In this document: positions 1 through 7,930 of the stretch, one piece after another
Numbering within the stretch: position 1 is the first letter of the stretch
Layout: each line of letters opens with the position of its first letter
Source of the DNA: Bacteroidales bacterium
GTDB lineage: Bacteria; Bacteroidota; Bacteroidia; Bacteroidales; UBA1402
Assembly (NCBI GenBank): GCA_023230125.1
Contig: JALNXZ010000060.1
Span: 1-8,039, forward strand
DNA: 8,039 nt
Reading direction: 5' to 3'
The notes under the pieces: generated by a model
Told to the model about the DNA's origin: nothing
Seen by the model: only the letters and a program-made list of their open reading frames with translations
Database searches by the model: none
Program-made: the position numbers and the translations under genes

Positions 1-2871
1 ATTGAAGAAATGACTTCACAGACAACAGATTTGTACGAGCATCCGTTGGCTGTATCCAATGCCTTGAATGATCTGAAAGTGGATGTGCTTTTTATGCAAC
101 ATGGAATGAGCGATCTCTGTCTGGCCGAAAGTGAAAAGGAAAGTACGACAGAATCACAGTTGATAGATGTCAAAAGAGCAGATGCCTTCAAACAATTTGA
201 TATCCTTTATAACGGATATCAGGGGGCAAAGTCCGATATAGACAATATATACAATGATTTTGTAGGACTGAATGCGACTTTGGACAGGGTTTCCAGTTTA
301 TTGCTTGAAGGAAACAAAGCAGTAGGCTTGGCCTATATGAAATCAAGTGGAATTGAAGGAAATCAAGTTGGTTTGCTCCTAAAAAAAATACAGGTTGTGG
401 ATGACTATTCAGAACAAGAGGGGCAAAGCATATATAATAATGCCGTTGTTCTGAACAGAAATATGAACATACGATTGTTGTCTTGGTTCGTGGGCATCGC
501 AATTTTTGTTTTATTGCTTATTACCATTTTATCAAAAAATTTCCATCGGCCATTGAGAGAATTACTTGCTGCTACAAAACTTTTTAAAGAAGGGAAAAAG
601 GATGCCCGCTGTGGTTATGTTTCCCAAAACGAGTTTGGATTGCTTGCCGTTGCTTTCAATGAGTTGGCGGACAAAATTGAAAATGATTATAAATTGAACG
701 AGAAATCCGCAAGAATTGCCCGTATGATGTTGGCTGAAGAAGATGCCCATCATTTTGGACAGACCCTTTTGACAGTTCTTCTTGAAGAGACTTGGGCACA
801 AATGGGGGCACTTTATTTATTGAATGAAGAAAAAACCAATTTCGAATATTTTGAATGTATAGGTATGAATGTGGCCGGCTGTAAACCATTCTCCGCCAAA
901 AAATTCGAAGGAGAGTTCGGCAAGGCAATTGTAACAAGGAAAATTCAACATCTGACAAATATTCCCAAAGATACCCAGTTTAAATTTTCTACGGTTGTTG
1001 GTGAATTCCTTCCCAGGGAAATCATTACCATTCCGGTCTCAAAAGGTGATGAAGTTGTGGCTATCATATCCTTGGCAAGTGTCAAGAGTTTTAGTAAAGG
1101 CAGCCTACGATTGATTTATTCAATTTTTGACACACTCAATGCGCGCATGGATGGAATCCTGGCTTTCCGGAAGATTATCGCATTCTCGCAAAAAATGGAA
1201 TATCAGAATCTGGAACTTGAAACTCAAAAGAAAGAGCTTTCTGCACAAGCAAGTGCGCTCCAGGAACAAAACATGGAGTTGGAAATGCAAAAGAAGCAGT
1301 TGAACGAATCAAATAAGTTAAAAACCAGCTTCTTGTCCAACATGAGTCACGAATTGCGTACGCCCCTCAATTCTGTGATTGCACTTTCGGGTGTACTCAG
1401 CCGACGTTTGGTCGGGAAAATTCCTGATGAAGAATACAGCTATATAGATGTCATTGAACGTAACGGAAAGGCCTTGCTTTTCCTGATTAATGACATTTTG
1501 GATCTTTCCCGCATCGAATCCGGAAAAGAAGAATTAAATATAACCAAATTTGATGTAAACAGTGTTTTCCGGGAAATAGTTGACATGATAGAACCACAGG
1601 CTATCCAGAAAGGAATAAGTCTTCGTTATACCGCCAATCCCAATTTGCCCAATATCAACAGTGACTATGAAAAGTCTTTGCACATTCTTCAGAATCTGGT
1701 GAGCAATGCTGTCAAATTTACAGAAGAGGGTTATGTTGAAATAACTGCTGAGGCAAAAGAAGAAAATATCTACATTTATGTGACCGATACGGGTATTGGA
1801 ATTAAAAAGGAGAATCTTTCGAAAATATTTGAGGAGTTCAGACAAGTTGATGGCAGTAATTCCAGAAAATATGGTGGTACTGGTCTTGGACTTTCAATAT
1901 CTCAAAAATATGCTGAACTGTTAGGTGGCCGTATCTATGTGGAAAGTACTTATGGAAAAGGTTCAAGATTTACACTTGAGCTGCCTGCAAATTTTGACAC
2001 TCATCATACTACAAAAAAATCAGAAGAGTTTGATGTTTTGCCGAAAGAAATAAGACCGGAAAAATATGCAGGAACAGTTCATGCCGAAGAAAAAACCATT
2101 TTGTTGGTAGAAGATACGGATGCAGCCGTCATTCAAATGAGGGATATACTGGAAACTGAAGGTTACCAAATGATGGTTGCACGCGATGGCAGTGACGCTT
2201 TAAAACAAATTTCCAAAAGAATTCCTGATGGTTTGATTCTTGACTTGATGATGCCTGGTGTCGATGGTTTTGAGGTTTTGAAGTGTATCAGGGACGATAA
2301 GGTATACGACCATCTTCCGATCATCATCCTTACAGCTAAATATGTGACCAAAGAGGAATTTTCATTCTTGAAAAGTAACAATATTTATCAATTGATTCAT
2401 AAAGGAGATATCAACAAAGAAAAATTGCTTGATACTGTTGCCTGTATGGTTTCAGCAAAGTCTGAACCCAAAATGGTGGAGCCCGAACATCGTAATCCCA
2501 TTCCTGTATCTGGAACCCCTATCGTGTTGGTTGTGGAGGATAATCCTGATAATATGATGACCATTAAAGCTTTACTTTCAGATAGATGTGAAGTGGTAGA
2601 ATCTGAAAACGGGATGACAGGTATAGAAATGGCCAAAAAATATCACCCGAATCTGATCTTGATGGATATTGCCCTACCCGGTGTAAATGGCATAGATGCG
2701 TTAGATGAGCTACGTAAAGATGATCAACTGAAAGATATTCCTGTAATTGCAATTTCTGCAAACGCCATGAAAGGCGACAGGGAAGATTTTTTAGCTCATG
2801 GATTTGATGGTTATATTTCTAAACCAATAGATAATCAGCATTTTATGGAAGTTATAAATAAATGGATTTAA
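1..2871 (+). CDS. Membrane-bound hybrid histidine kinase with two C-terminal receivers (5' partial)
   Basis: Sensor kinase that should autophosphorylate on histidine and pass phosphate to its own receivers. Residues are numbered from the ATG at 10, but the frame stays open to position 1 and the expected first membrane helix is missing, so the true start is probably upstream. Residues 1-154 look like an extracytoplasmic helical-bundle sensor (4HB_MCP-like). A TM helix lies at about 156-176, HAMP at about 178-230, a GAF-like domain at about 245-390 and a Gln/Glu/Lys-rich coiled coil at about 395-437. HisKA has HELRTPL with H447. HATPase shows N566, DTGIGI from D593 and GGTGLGL at 622-628. Receiver 1 has E701/D702, D745, T775 and K798. 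Receiver 2 has E843/D844, D886, S916 and K938. All catalytic positions are filled. There is no HPt domain or DNA-binding output. The ligand cannot be read from the sequence. Confidence 0.93.
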   Translation: MEEMTSQTTDLYEHPLAVSNALNDLKVDVLFMQHGMSDLCLAESEKESTTESQLIDVKRADAFKQFDILYNGYQGAKSDIDNIYNDFVGLNATLDRVSSLLLEGNKAVGLAYMKSSGIEGNQVGLLLKKIQVVDDYSEQEGQSIYNNAVVLNRNMNIRLLSWFVGIAIFVLLLITILSKNFHRPLRELLAATKLFKEGKKDARCGYVSQNEFGLLAVAFNELADKIENDYKLNEKSARIARMMLAEEDAHHFGQTLLTVLLEETWAQMGALYLLNEEKTNFEYFECIGMNVAGCKPFSAKKFEGEFGKAIVTRKIQHLTNIPKDTQFKFSTVVGEFLPREIITIPVSKGDEVVAIISLASVKSFSKGSLRLIYSIFDTLNARMDGILAFRKIIAFSQKMEYQNLELETQKKELSAQASALQEQNMELEMQKKQLNESNKLKTSFLSNMSHELRTPLNSVIALSGVLSRRLVGKIPDEEYSYIDVIERNGKALLFLINDILDLSRIESGKEELNITKFDVNSVFREIVDMIEPQAIQKGISLRYTANPNLPNINSDYEKSLHILQNLVSNAVKFTEEGYVEITAEAKEENIYIYVTDTGIGIKKENLSKIFEEFRQVDGSNSRKYGGTGLGLSISQKYAELLGGRIYVESTYGKGSRFTLELPANFDTHHTTKKSEEFDVLPKEIRPEKYAGTVHAEEKTILLVEDTDAAVIQMRDILETEGYQMMVARDGSDALKQISKRIPDGLILDLMMPGVDGFEVLKCIRDDKVYDHLPIIILTAKYVTKEEFSFLKSNNIYQLIHKGDINKEKLLDTVACMVSAKSEPKMVEPEHRNPIPVSGTPIVLVVEDNPDNMMTIKALLSDRCEVVESENGMTGIEMAKKYHPNLILMDIALPGVNGIDALDELRKDDQLKDIPVIAISANAMKGDREDFLAHGFDGYISKPIDNQHFMEVINKWI

Positions 2872-2949
2872 GATGACCATCGGTATTTGTAATATTTAAA
2901 GGAAAAAACAGATTTATTTGTAGAATAATGAAGCTAAAAGCAATTATAA
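2872..2949 (+). promoter_or_regulatory. Short gap between the two kinase genes; weak promoter-like boxes
   Basis: This 78-bp AT-rich gap holds no recognisable terminator. TTTATTTG at 2913-2920 matches TAnnTTTG at all but one position, and a TTTG at 2886-2889 lies 23 bp upstream, at the long end of usual spacing. This could be a weak internal promoter, but such AT-rich motifs arise by chance. Co-transcription of the two kinases is as likely. The start at 2950 is fixed by an in-frame TAA at 2947-2949; no Shine-Dalgarno sequence is visible. Confidence 0.25.
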
Positions 2950-4902
2950 ATGGAACGAATTCTTGCAATTGATGATAACAGAGACAATTTGATCAGTTTG
3001 AGAGCCATCATCAAGGATGCTTTCCCAGACGCATATATTGATACAGCATTAAATGGAATAGATGGTATTAAACTTGCCAAAGAAAAAGATCCTGATGTCA
3101 TTCTTCTAGATATATTGATGCCAGAAATTGATGGATTTGAGGTTTGTCGCCAATTAAAAAAGGATAATATTTTACGGGATATTCCAGTTGTTTTTCTAAC
3201 AGCTATCAAACAAAACAAAGAGAGTCGGATTGAAGCTCTTGAGGTAGGAGCAGAGGCGTTTCTATCCAAGCCAATTGATGTCCCTGAGCTGACTGCCCAA
3301 ATAAGGGCCATGATCAAGATCAAAGAGTCTAACAAGCAGAAGCGTGAAGAAAAAGAGCACCTATCACTGCTGGTCTCAGAACGTACTCGTGCATTGGAGA
3401 AAAGCCATCGTGAGATGCTGAAATTGGTAGATAAGTTGAAAGCGTCAGAGATACGTTATCGTAGATTATTTGAATCTGCAACAGATGGAATTTTGATCAT
3501 TAACCCGGAAACAGAAGAAATAGTTGATGTCAATCAGTTCCTGATAGATTTGCTGGGATATTCTCACGATTATTTAATTGGTAGAAAGTTCTGGGATGTC
3601 GGTGCATTGATGAACGTTTTGGCCTGCAGAGTTACTTTAGCGAAATTGAAGAAAGAAGGATATACCAGATTAGACGACCTACCGATAAAATCTTTTAATG
3701 GAAATATTATTCATGTAGAACTTCTAAGTAGTATCTATTTTGCGGACAAGGTGAAAGTTATTCAATGCAATATTCGTGATATCACCGACCGTAGAAAAGC
3801 AGAAGAACAAGTTTGGACGTTGGGAAAGGCTATAGAACAGGGACCATCGTCCATCATCATTACCAATCAAAAGGGTAACATTGAATTTGTAAATAAAAAA
3901 TTCATATCAAATACCCAATATCATTTTAAAGAAGTGTCTGGTAAATGCCCAAGAATCTTTAATCCCGGGCATTTGTCTGAAAAGGATTATGAGGATCTTT
4001 GGAAAAAATTACGAAAAGGAATAACGTGGAGAGGTGAGGTGCAAAATCGCAGGAAAGACAAAACATTGTATTGGGAAGATACCATCATTTCTGCATTGAT
4101 CAATCCGGAAAATAATACGATCTGTAATTATGTCCTGATTATGAATGATATGACGGAGAAAAAGCAGATGATGGATGATTTGATAGCAGCTAAGGAAAAA
4201 GCAGAAGAGTCTGATCGTTTGAAATCAGCCTTTCTTGCAAATATTAGCCACGAGATCCGAACTCCGTTGAATTGCATCATCGGCTTTTCTGATTTGTTAC
4301 TTGATTCTAAATTTGATCTTGACAAGAAAATCGAATTTGCACGGATGATCAATTCCAGTGGTATCAGTATGCTTTCGATGATCAATGATCTTCTAGATAT
4401 CTCAAAGATAGAAGCAGGTCAATTGGCTATTAAAAATGATGTATTTTTAGTCAATCGATTAATATCCAGCGTTCAGAAAGAATATTCATATAAGGCCGCA
4501 GAAAAAGGCCTTAAATTAAGATTGGATTCTTTGAGTCCCACAAAGGAAATTTACATCAACAATGATGCTTCTAAAATAAAGCAAATATTGGTGAATCTTG
4601 TTACCAATGCCATCAAATTTTCTAAAGATGGTAATATTGAAATTGGTTTTGAAGCAAAAGAAAATGTGCTTACATTTCATGTGAAAGATACAGGCATAGG
4701 TATTCCAAAAGAATATCATAAAAAAATATTTGATCGTTTTCGTCAGGTAGAATCAGACTATACAAGAGAATACGGTGGAAACGGATTGGGACTGGCCATT
4801 TCTAAAAGCATCGTTGAGATGCTGGGTGGAAAAATTTGGCTGGATTCTGAGGTGGGATTGGGGTCTGTTTTTTATTTTACGATTCCAAATTTAAACTCAT
4901 GA
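2950..4902 (+). CDS. Soluble sensor histidine kinase, receiver-PAS-PAS-HisKA-HATPase
   Basis: A 650-residue protein with no signal peptide or membrane helix, so cytoplasmic. It begins directly with a receiver (D8/D9, phospho-acceptor D54 in LLDILMPE, T84, K107 in SKP). A charged helical linker at about 120-165 follows, then PAS1 at about 166-285 ending in a PAC-like IRDITDRRKAEEQ, and PAS2 at about 288-405 ending in MNDMTEKK. A linker (KEKAEESDRLKSAFL) leads to HisKA with HEIRTPL at H434. HATPase shows N553, DTGIGI from D580 and GGNGLGL at 609-615. An N-terminal receiver on a kinase usually lets an upstream phosphodonor tune the kinase; here the hybrid kinase 78 bp upstream is the obvious candidate, which is inference. 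The protein has no output domain. PAS ligands or cofactors cannot be told; no heme- or flavin-specific motif was recognised. Confidence 0.93.
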   Translation: MERILAIDDNRDNLISLRAIIKDAFPDAYIDTALNGIDGIKLAKEKDPDVILLDILMPEIDGFEVCRQLKKDNILRDIPVVFLTAIKQNKESRIEALEVGAEAFLSKPIDVPELTAQIRAMIKIKESNKQKREEKEHLSLLVSERTRALEKSHREMLKLVDKLKASEIRYRRLFESATDGILIINPETEEIVDVNQFLIDLLGYSHDYLIGRKFWDVGALMNVLACRVTLAKLKKEGYTRLDDLPIKSFNGNIIHVELLSSIYFADKVKVIQCNIRDITDRRKAEEQVWTLGKAIEQGPSSIIITNQKGNIEFVNKKFISNTQYHFKEVSGKCPRIFNPGHLSEKDYEDLWKKLRKGITWRGEVQNRRKDKTLYWEDTIISALINPENNTICNYVLIMNDMTEKKQMMDDLIAAKEKAEESDRLKSAFLANISHEIRTPLNCIIGFSDLLLDSKFDLDKKIEFARMINSSGISMLSMINDLLDISKIEAGQLAIKNDVFLVNRLISSVQKEYSYKAAEKGLKLRLDSLSPTKEIYINNDASKIKQILVNLVTNAIKFSKDGNIEIGFEAKENVLTFHVKDTGIGIPKEYHKKIFDRFRQVESDYTREYGGNGLGLAISKSIVEMLGGKIWLDSEVGLGSVFYFTIPNLNS

Positions 4903-4934
4903 AGTTTATTTTAATACTAACTTCAGCCTTTTTT
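4900..4934 (+). terminator. Possible intrinsic terminator after the second kinase
   Basis: TGAAGTT at 4900-4906 pairs with AACTTCA at 4919-4925, a 7-bp stem with a 12-nt loop, followed by GCC and six T at 4929-4934. The stem overlaps the kinase stop codon and is AT-rich, so it would be a weak terminator. Its position between the kinase and a gene of unrelated function supports it. Confidence 0.4.
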
Positions 4935-5012
4935 GCCAAAGATAAATGTTAAGTTTTATAATTACCTATAAATATTTTGTGAAGATATTATTTTAGATAT
5001 GCATTAAATTCT

Positions 5013-5020
5013 TAATTTTG
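5013..5020 (+). promoter_or_regulatory. Possible promoter of the lyase gene (-7 box)
   Basis: TAATTTTG fits the Bacteroidota -7 consensus TAnnTTTG and lies 29 bp before the ATG at 5050, giving a leader of roughly 25 nt. The -33 element is poor: the best candidate is TTTAG at 4992-4996, with a short 16-bp spacer. The rest of the gap from 4935 shows no leader-peptide gene of the tnaC type and no other structure I recognise. Confidence 0.35.
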
Positions 5021-5049
5021 AGGCCAATTTATTAAACATAGAAAAAACC

Positions 5050-6516
5050 ATGACCTCAAAATCGCAAAAATCGCAAGTAAAATTTTATTCCGGAGAGGAA
5101 ATCCCATTAGAGCTACACAAAGTACGAATCGTACAAAAACTTCATCTAGTTCCTATTGAAAGAAGACTGGAGGCTTTGAATGAAGGTGGATTCAATACAT
5201 TCCAATTAAATACCACAGATGTGTTTTTGGATATGCTCACAGATAGTGGTACAAATGCCATGAGTGACAACCAACTGGCAGCTATGATGCGTGCAGATGA
5301 TGCGTATGCCGGCTCCCAGAGTTTCTATCGTCTTCAAAAAGCAGTTGAGGATGTCTTGGGTAAGAAATATTATTTACCTGTTCATCAAGGTCGTGCCGCA
5401 GAAAATATTTTAGCCGCAGCGTATGTCAACAAGACGAGTTTGGTACCCATGAATTATCATTTTACAACTGCGCTTGCACATATTTCACAAAATGGTGGTC
5501 GTATTGTAGAGCTTCTTTATCCGGAGGCTTATGTTATTAATTCTACCCATCCTTTCAAAGGAAATATGAATGTTGAGGCTCTAGAAGATTGCATTCAAAG
5601 AACAGGAGCGGAACATATTCCATTTATCCGTATGGAGGCTTCGACCAATCTGATTGGTGGACAGCCCTTCTCCATCCAAAATTTGCGGGACGTACGTGCC
5701 ATTGCTGACAAGCATGGTATCCGTGTCGTGCTTGATGCCAGTCTTCTAGGTGAAAATGCTTATTTGGTAAAGCAACGTGAGAAGGAGTTTAAGGACAAAT
5801 CAATGGCTGAGATTCTCTTGACCATGACAGGCCTGGCTGATTTGGTCTATTTTTCCGCCCGTAAATTGAGTTCATCAAGAGGTGGTGGCATTTGTACCAA
5901 TGACCTCACCATCTATCATGAGTTGGAGGCACTTGTACCTCTTTATGAAGGATTCCTGACATATGGTGGGATATCTATCCGCGAAGTGGAAGCCATGGCT
6001 GTCGGTTTGTACGAAACCTTGGATGAAAGCATGATTTCGCAAAGTCCTTCATTCATAAAATACCTGGTAGAGGAAGCTATGAAAAAGGGTATCCCCATGA
6101 TTACACCTCCTGGAGTTCTTGGTGCTCACGTGGATGCCATGGATTTCTGTAAACATATTTCGCAGACTCAATATCCTGCGGGATCTCTGGCTGCTGCATT
6201 TTTCCTCATTTCCGGTGTTCGAGGTATGGAACGTGGTTCCATTTCCAATCAAAGAGACGAAGAAGGAAACGAGACTTATGCAGATATGGAATTGCTTAGA
6301 CTGGCTGTGCCCCGTCGTGTATTTACCCTCTCACAGATTAAATATGTATTAGACCGCTTGTCATGGCTATATGATAACAGGGAATTGATAGGCGGGCTCA
6401 AATTCACCTATGAACCGACGGTTCTCCGTTTCTTCATGGGTAGGTTGGCTCCAACTTCGGATTGGCCGGAACAACTGGTCGCAAAATTCCGTAAAGATTT
6501 CGGAGATAGTCTTTAA
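5050..6516 (+). CDS. Tyrosine phenol-lyase/tryptophanase-family PLP beta-eliminating lyase
   Basis: A 488-residue PLP enzyme of the fold that splits tyrosine to phenol, or tryptophan to indole, plus pyruvate and ammonia. Compared from memory with Citrobacter tyrosine phenol-lyase (TPL), it shows TDSGTNAMSD, Y86 (TPL Y71), HQGR with R115 (R100), FTT with T139 (T124), N200 (N185), D229 (D214), the PLP lysine K272 in SARK (K257), R395 in MERG (R381), R417 (R404) and F461 (F448). T139, R395 and F461 match the phenol-lyase rather than the indole-lyase pattern. Oddities: L232 replaces the cofactor-contacting R217, R271 replaces K256, and the loop after K272 reads LSSSRGGG, one residue shorter than usual. 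It also has about 15 extra N-terminal and 15-20 extra C-terminal residues. The start is the first ATG after the proposed promoter. No transporter gene is adjacent. The fold is certain; the substrate is not, so no symbol is given. Confidence 0.88.
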   Translation: MTSKSQKSQVKFYSGEEIPLELHKVRIVQKLHLVPIERRLEALNEGGFNTFQLNTTDVFLDMLTDSGTNAMSDNQLAAMMRADDAYAGSQSFYRLQKAVEDVLGKKYYLPVHQGRAAENILAAAYVNKTSLVPMNYHFTTALAHISQNGGRIVELLYPEAYVINSTHPFKGNMNVEALEDCIQRTGAEHIPFIRMEASTNLIGGQPFSIQNLRDVRAIADKHGIRVVLDASLLGENAYLVKQREKEFKDKSMAEILLTMTGLADLVYFSARKLSSSRGGGICTNDLTIYHELEALVPLYEGFLTYGGISIREVEAMAVGLYETLDESMISQSPSFIKYLVEEAMKKGIPMITPPGVLGAHVDAMDFCKHISQTQYPAGSLAAAFFLISGVRGMERGSISNQRDEEGNETYADMELLRLAVPRRVFTLSQIKYVLDRLSWLYDNRELIGGLKFTYEPTVLRFFMGRLAPTSDWPEQLVAKFRKDFGDSL

Positions 6517-6545
6517 GTTTACCTTTTAAAAAAATGCCCATGGAA

Positions 6546-6563
6546 CACTAGTGTCCCGTTAAA
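6546..6563 (+). repeat. Left terminal inverted repeat of the IS
   Basis: CACTAGTGTCCCGTTAAA is the exact reverse complement of 7843-7860. Pairing stops at 6564, so the repeat is 18 bp, or 10 bp if the outer CACTAGTG is target sequence. Confidence 0.9.
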
Positions 6564-6619
6564 CATTTTCGGAACCGTTATAACTTATTAAATTACAATA
6601 TATTATATAGTCTTTTTAG

Positions 6620-6663
6620 TTTCAACGATTTGAATTTGTACTTTCAGTGCCAAATCGAAGAAA
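6620..6663 (+). promoter_or_regulatory. Hairpin in the transposase leader
   Basis: CGATTTG at 6626-6632 pairs with CAAATCG at 6651-6657. Past an AA/AA internal loop, TTTC at 6620-6623 pairs with GAAA at 6660-6663. The right arm ends 8 nt before the transposase ATG and would overlap the ribosome-entry region. A poor promoter-like TACTTTCA lies at 6639-6646 inside the loop. Some IS elements use such hairpins to block translation from read-through transcripts; that role here is inference. Confidence 0.35.
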
Positions 6664-6671
6664 ACTAGGCT

Positions 6672-7847
6672 ATGAATACTGGAAAAACCGTTTTTGCCCA
6701 ACTGATGACTATGCTCCCAGAATACGAATTCGACAAATGTGTTGCTCGCTACAAAGGCAATTATCGCGTTAGGAATTTCTCCTGCCGAGATCATTTCTAT
6801 GTGATGAGTTTCGCTCAATTGACTCGAAGGGAAAGCCTCCGTGACATTGAAAATTGTCTGACCGCATTCTCCGCTAAGCTTTATCATTGCGGCATAAAAC
6901 ATGCCGTTCCTCGTAATACGTTGGCCAAGGCAAATGAGTTGAGAAGCTGGCAGATCTATGCTGATTTTGCACAGGTTCTAATCGACATTGCAAGACCGTT
7001 GTATCGAGACGATAAAGACTTTCGCCTGGATATTGACAACTTGGTTTATGCTTTTGACAGCACAACCATCAGCTTGTGTTTAACGCTCTGCCCATGGGCC
7101 ACTTTTCGTGAACACAAAGGCGGGGTAAAAATGCATACGCTGTTGGATATGCGTGGTCAAATACCAGTATTTGTGCATCTTACGGACGCTTCCGTACATG
7201 ATGTTAAGGCCATGGATGAACTCTACATTGAACCTGCGGCCATCTATGTGATGGACAAGGGTTATGTCGATTTCTTCCGTCTGTTCAATTTGATCCATCA
7301 AAAGAGAGCATTCTTCGTTACCCGTGCCAAAGACAATATGGTATATGAAGTAGTCTCTTCAAATGAGGTCGACAAGCAGACCGGGGTTATTAGTGATGAA
7401 TATGTTAAACTTACCGGTTATAAGTCGTCAAGGGAATACCCTGAAAAATTCAGAATGGTCACCTATGAGGACTTTTCAACGGGAGTTGTTTACCGTTTCA
7501 TCACCAACAATTTTGAACTCCCGTCCATCACCATATCCGAACTCTATCGGGAAAGATGGAACGTCGAGTTGTTCTTCAAATGGATTAAACAGCACCTTAA
7601 AATAAAGTCCTTTTACGGAACCACTCGCAACGCTGTTTATTCCCAGATTTGGATTGCCATTTGCACCTACTTGCTTATTGCTATAGCCAAGAAAAGGATG
7701 CGTATTGAACAATCATTATATACTTTTTCTCAGACTTTAGGCTTAACCCTTTTTGAGAAAATGCCTATAAATGAGATATTTAACAAAACTTACACTGAAC
7801 GGATTTCGGATGATTATCCTATGTTATTCAGTTTCAGCGACTTTTAA
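6672..7847 (+). CDS. IS4-family DDE transposase (DUF4372-type N-terminus)
   Basis: A 391-residue transposase that should cut and join the IS ends through an RNase H-like DDE core. The N-terminal ~75 residues (FAQLMTMLP through SCRDHFYVMSFAQLTRRESL) match the DUF4372 domain common in Bacteroidota IS4-type transposases and probably take part in DNA binding. Catalytic D129 lies in AFDSTTI and D195 in VMDKGYVDF. The IS4 signature Y-x2-R-x3-E-x6-K is exact: Y292, R295, E299, K306, with E299 the third acidic residue. The reading frame is unbroken. An in-frame TAG at 6666-6668 rules out an earlier start. The stop codon TAA at 7845-7847 lies inside the right inverted repeat, so the gene fills the element to its end. 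The exact ISfinder subgroup was not determined. Confidence 0.93.
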   Translation: MNTGKTVFAQLMTMLPEYEFDKCVARYKGNYRVRNFSCRDHFYVMSFAQLTRRESLRDIENCLTAFSAKLYHCGIKHAVPRNTLAKANELRSWQIYADFAQVLIDIARPLYRDDKDFRLDIDNLVYAFDSTTISLCLTLCPWATFREHKGGVKMHTLLDMRGQIPVFVHLTDASVHDVKAMDELYIEPAAIYVMDKGYVDFFRLFNLIHQKRAFFVTRAKDNMVYEVVSSNEVDKQTGVISDEYVKLTGYKSSREYPEKFRMVTYEDFSTGVVYRFITNNFELPSITISELYRERWNVELFFKWIKQHLKIKSFYGTTRNAVYSQIWIAICTYLLIAIAKKRMRIEQSLYTFSQTLGLTLFEKMPINEIFNKTYTERISDDYPMLFSFSDF

Positions 7848-7860
7848 CGGGACACTAGTG
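7843..7860 (-). repeat. Right terminal inverted repeat of the IS
   Basis: TTTAACGGGACACTAGTG on the + strand is the perfect reverse complement of 6546-6563. It contains the transposase stop codon at 7845-7847. Confidence 0.9.
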
Positions 7861-7930
7861 ATTCTAAAAAAGTAAAAAACGTAGAGGACAAAAGGCTTAT
7901 TGAGCCTGTATTCTTGAAATATTTTTAAAA

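Larger units (their letters stand above)
6546..7860 (+). mobile_element. Complete IS4-type insertion sequence, about 1.3 kb
   Basis: Perfect 18-bp inverted repeats bound one intact transposase gene. The element sits 29 bp after the lyase stop and 133 bp before the PadR-type gene, in the same orientation as both. The outermost 8 bp of each end, CACTAGTG, is itself a palindrome, so it reads both as part of the inverted repeats and as an 8-bp direct repeat. The true boundary may therefore be 6554-7852, with CACTAGTG as target duplication. No other direct repeat is seen outside. With both ends and all catalytic residues intact, the element could be active. Confidence 0.9.

Noticed and set aside
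2872..2949. Terminator between the two kinases
   Set aside because: The only inverted repeat, GATG/CATC at 2872-2881, has a two-base loop and no T-tract.
2934..3335. Open frame of 133 codons on the - strand across the receiver of the second kinase
   Set aside because: It lies wholly opposite a well-supported conserved domain, has no recognisable family or promoter, and is typical of antisense frames in AT-rich coding DNA.
4903..5049. tnaC-like leader peptide or riboswitch controlling the lyase
   Set aside because: Short ATG frames here end after one or two codons (for example ATG CAT TAA near 5000) and no known riboswitch fold was recognised.
6119..6352. Open frame of 77 codons on the + strand inside the lyase gene
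   Set aside because: The lyase frame is conserved right through this segment, including R395 and R417; the alternative frame shows no family features. No sign of a frameshift.
5050..6516. Calling the lyase a standard tryptophanase (tnaA)
   Set aside because: The specificity residues fit the phenol-lyase pattern (R395 in MERG; F461 where E. coli TnaA has H463), and the cofactor pocket departs from both enzymes, so neither name is safe.
7893..7907. Small hairpin AGGCT/AGCCT as a terminator between the IS and the PadR-type gene
   Set aside because: The stem is 5 bp plus a G-T pair and no T-tract follows it directly (the next bases are GTATTCTTG). It could be a remnant of the old lyase terminator, but this cannot be supported.
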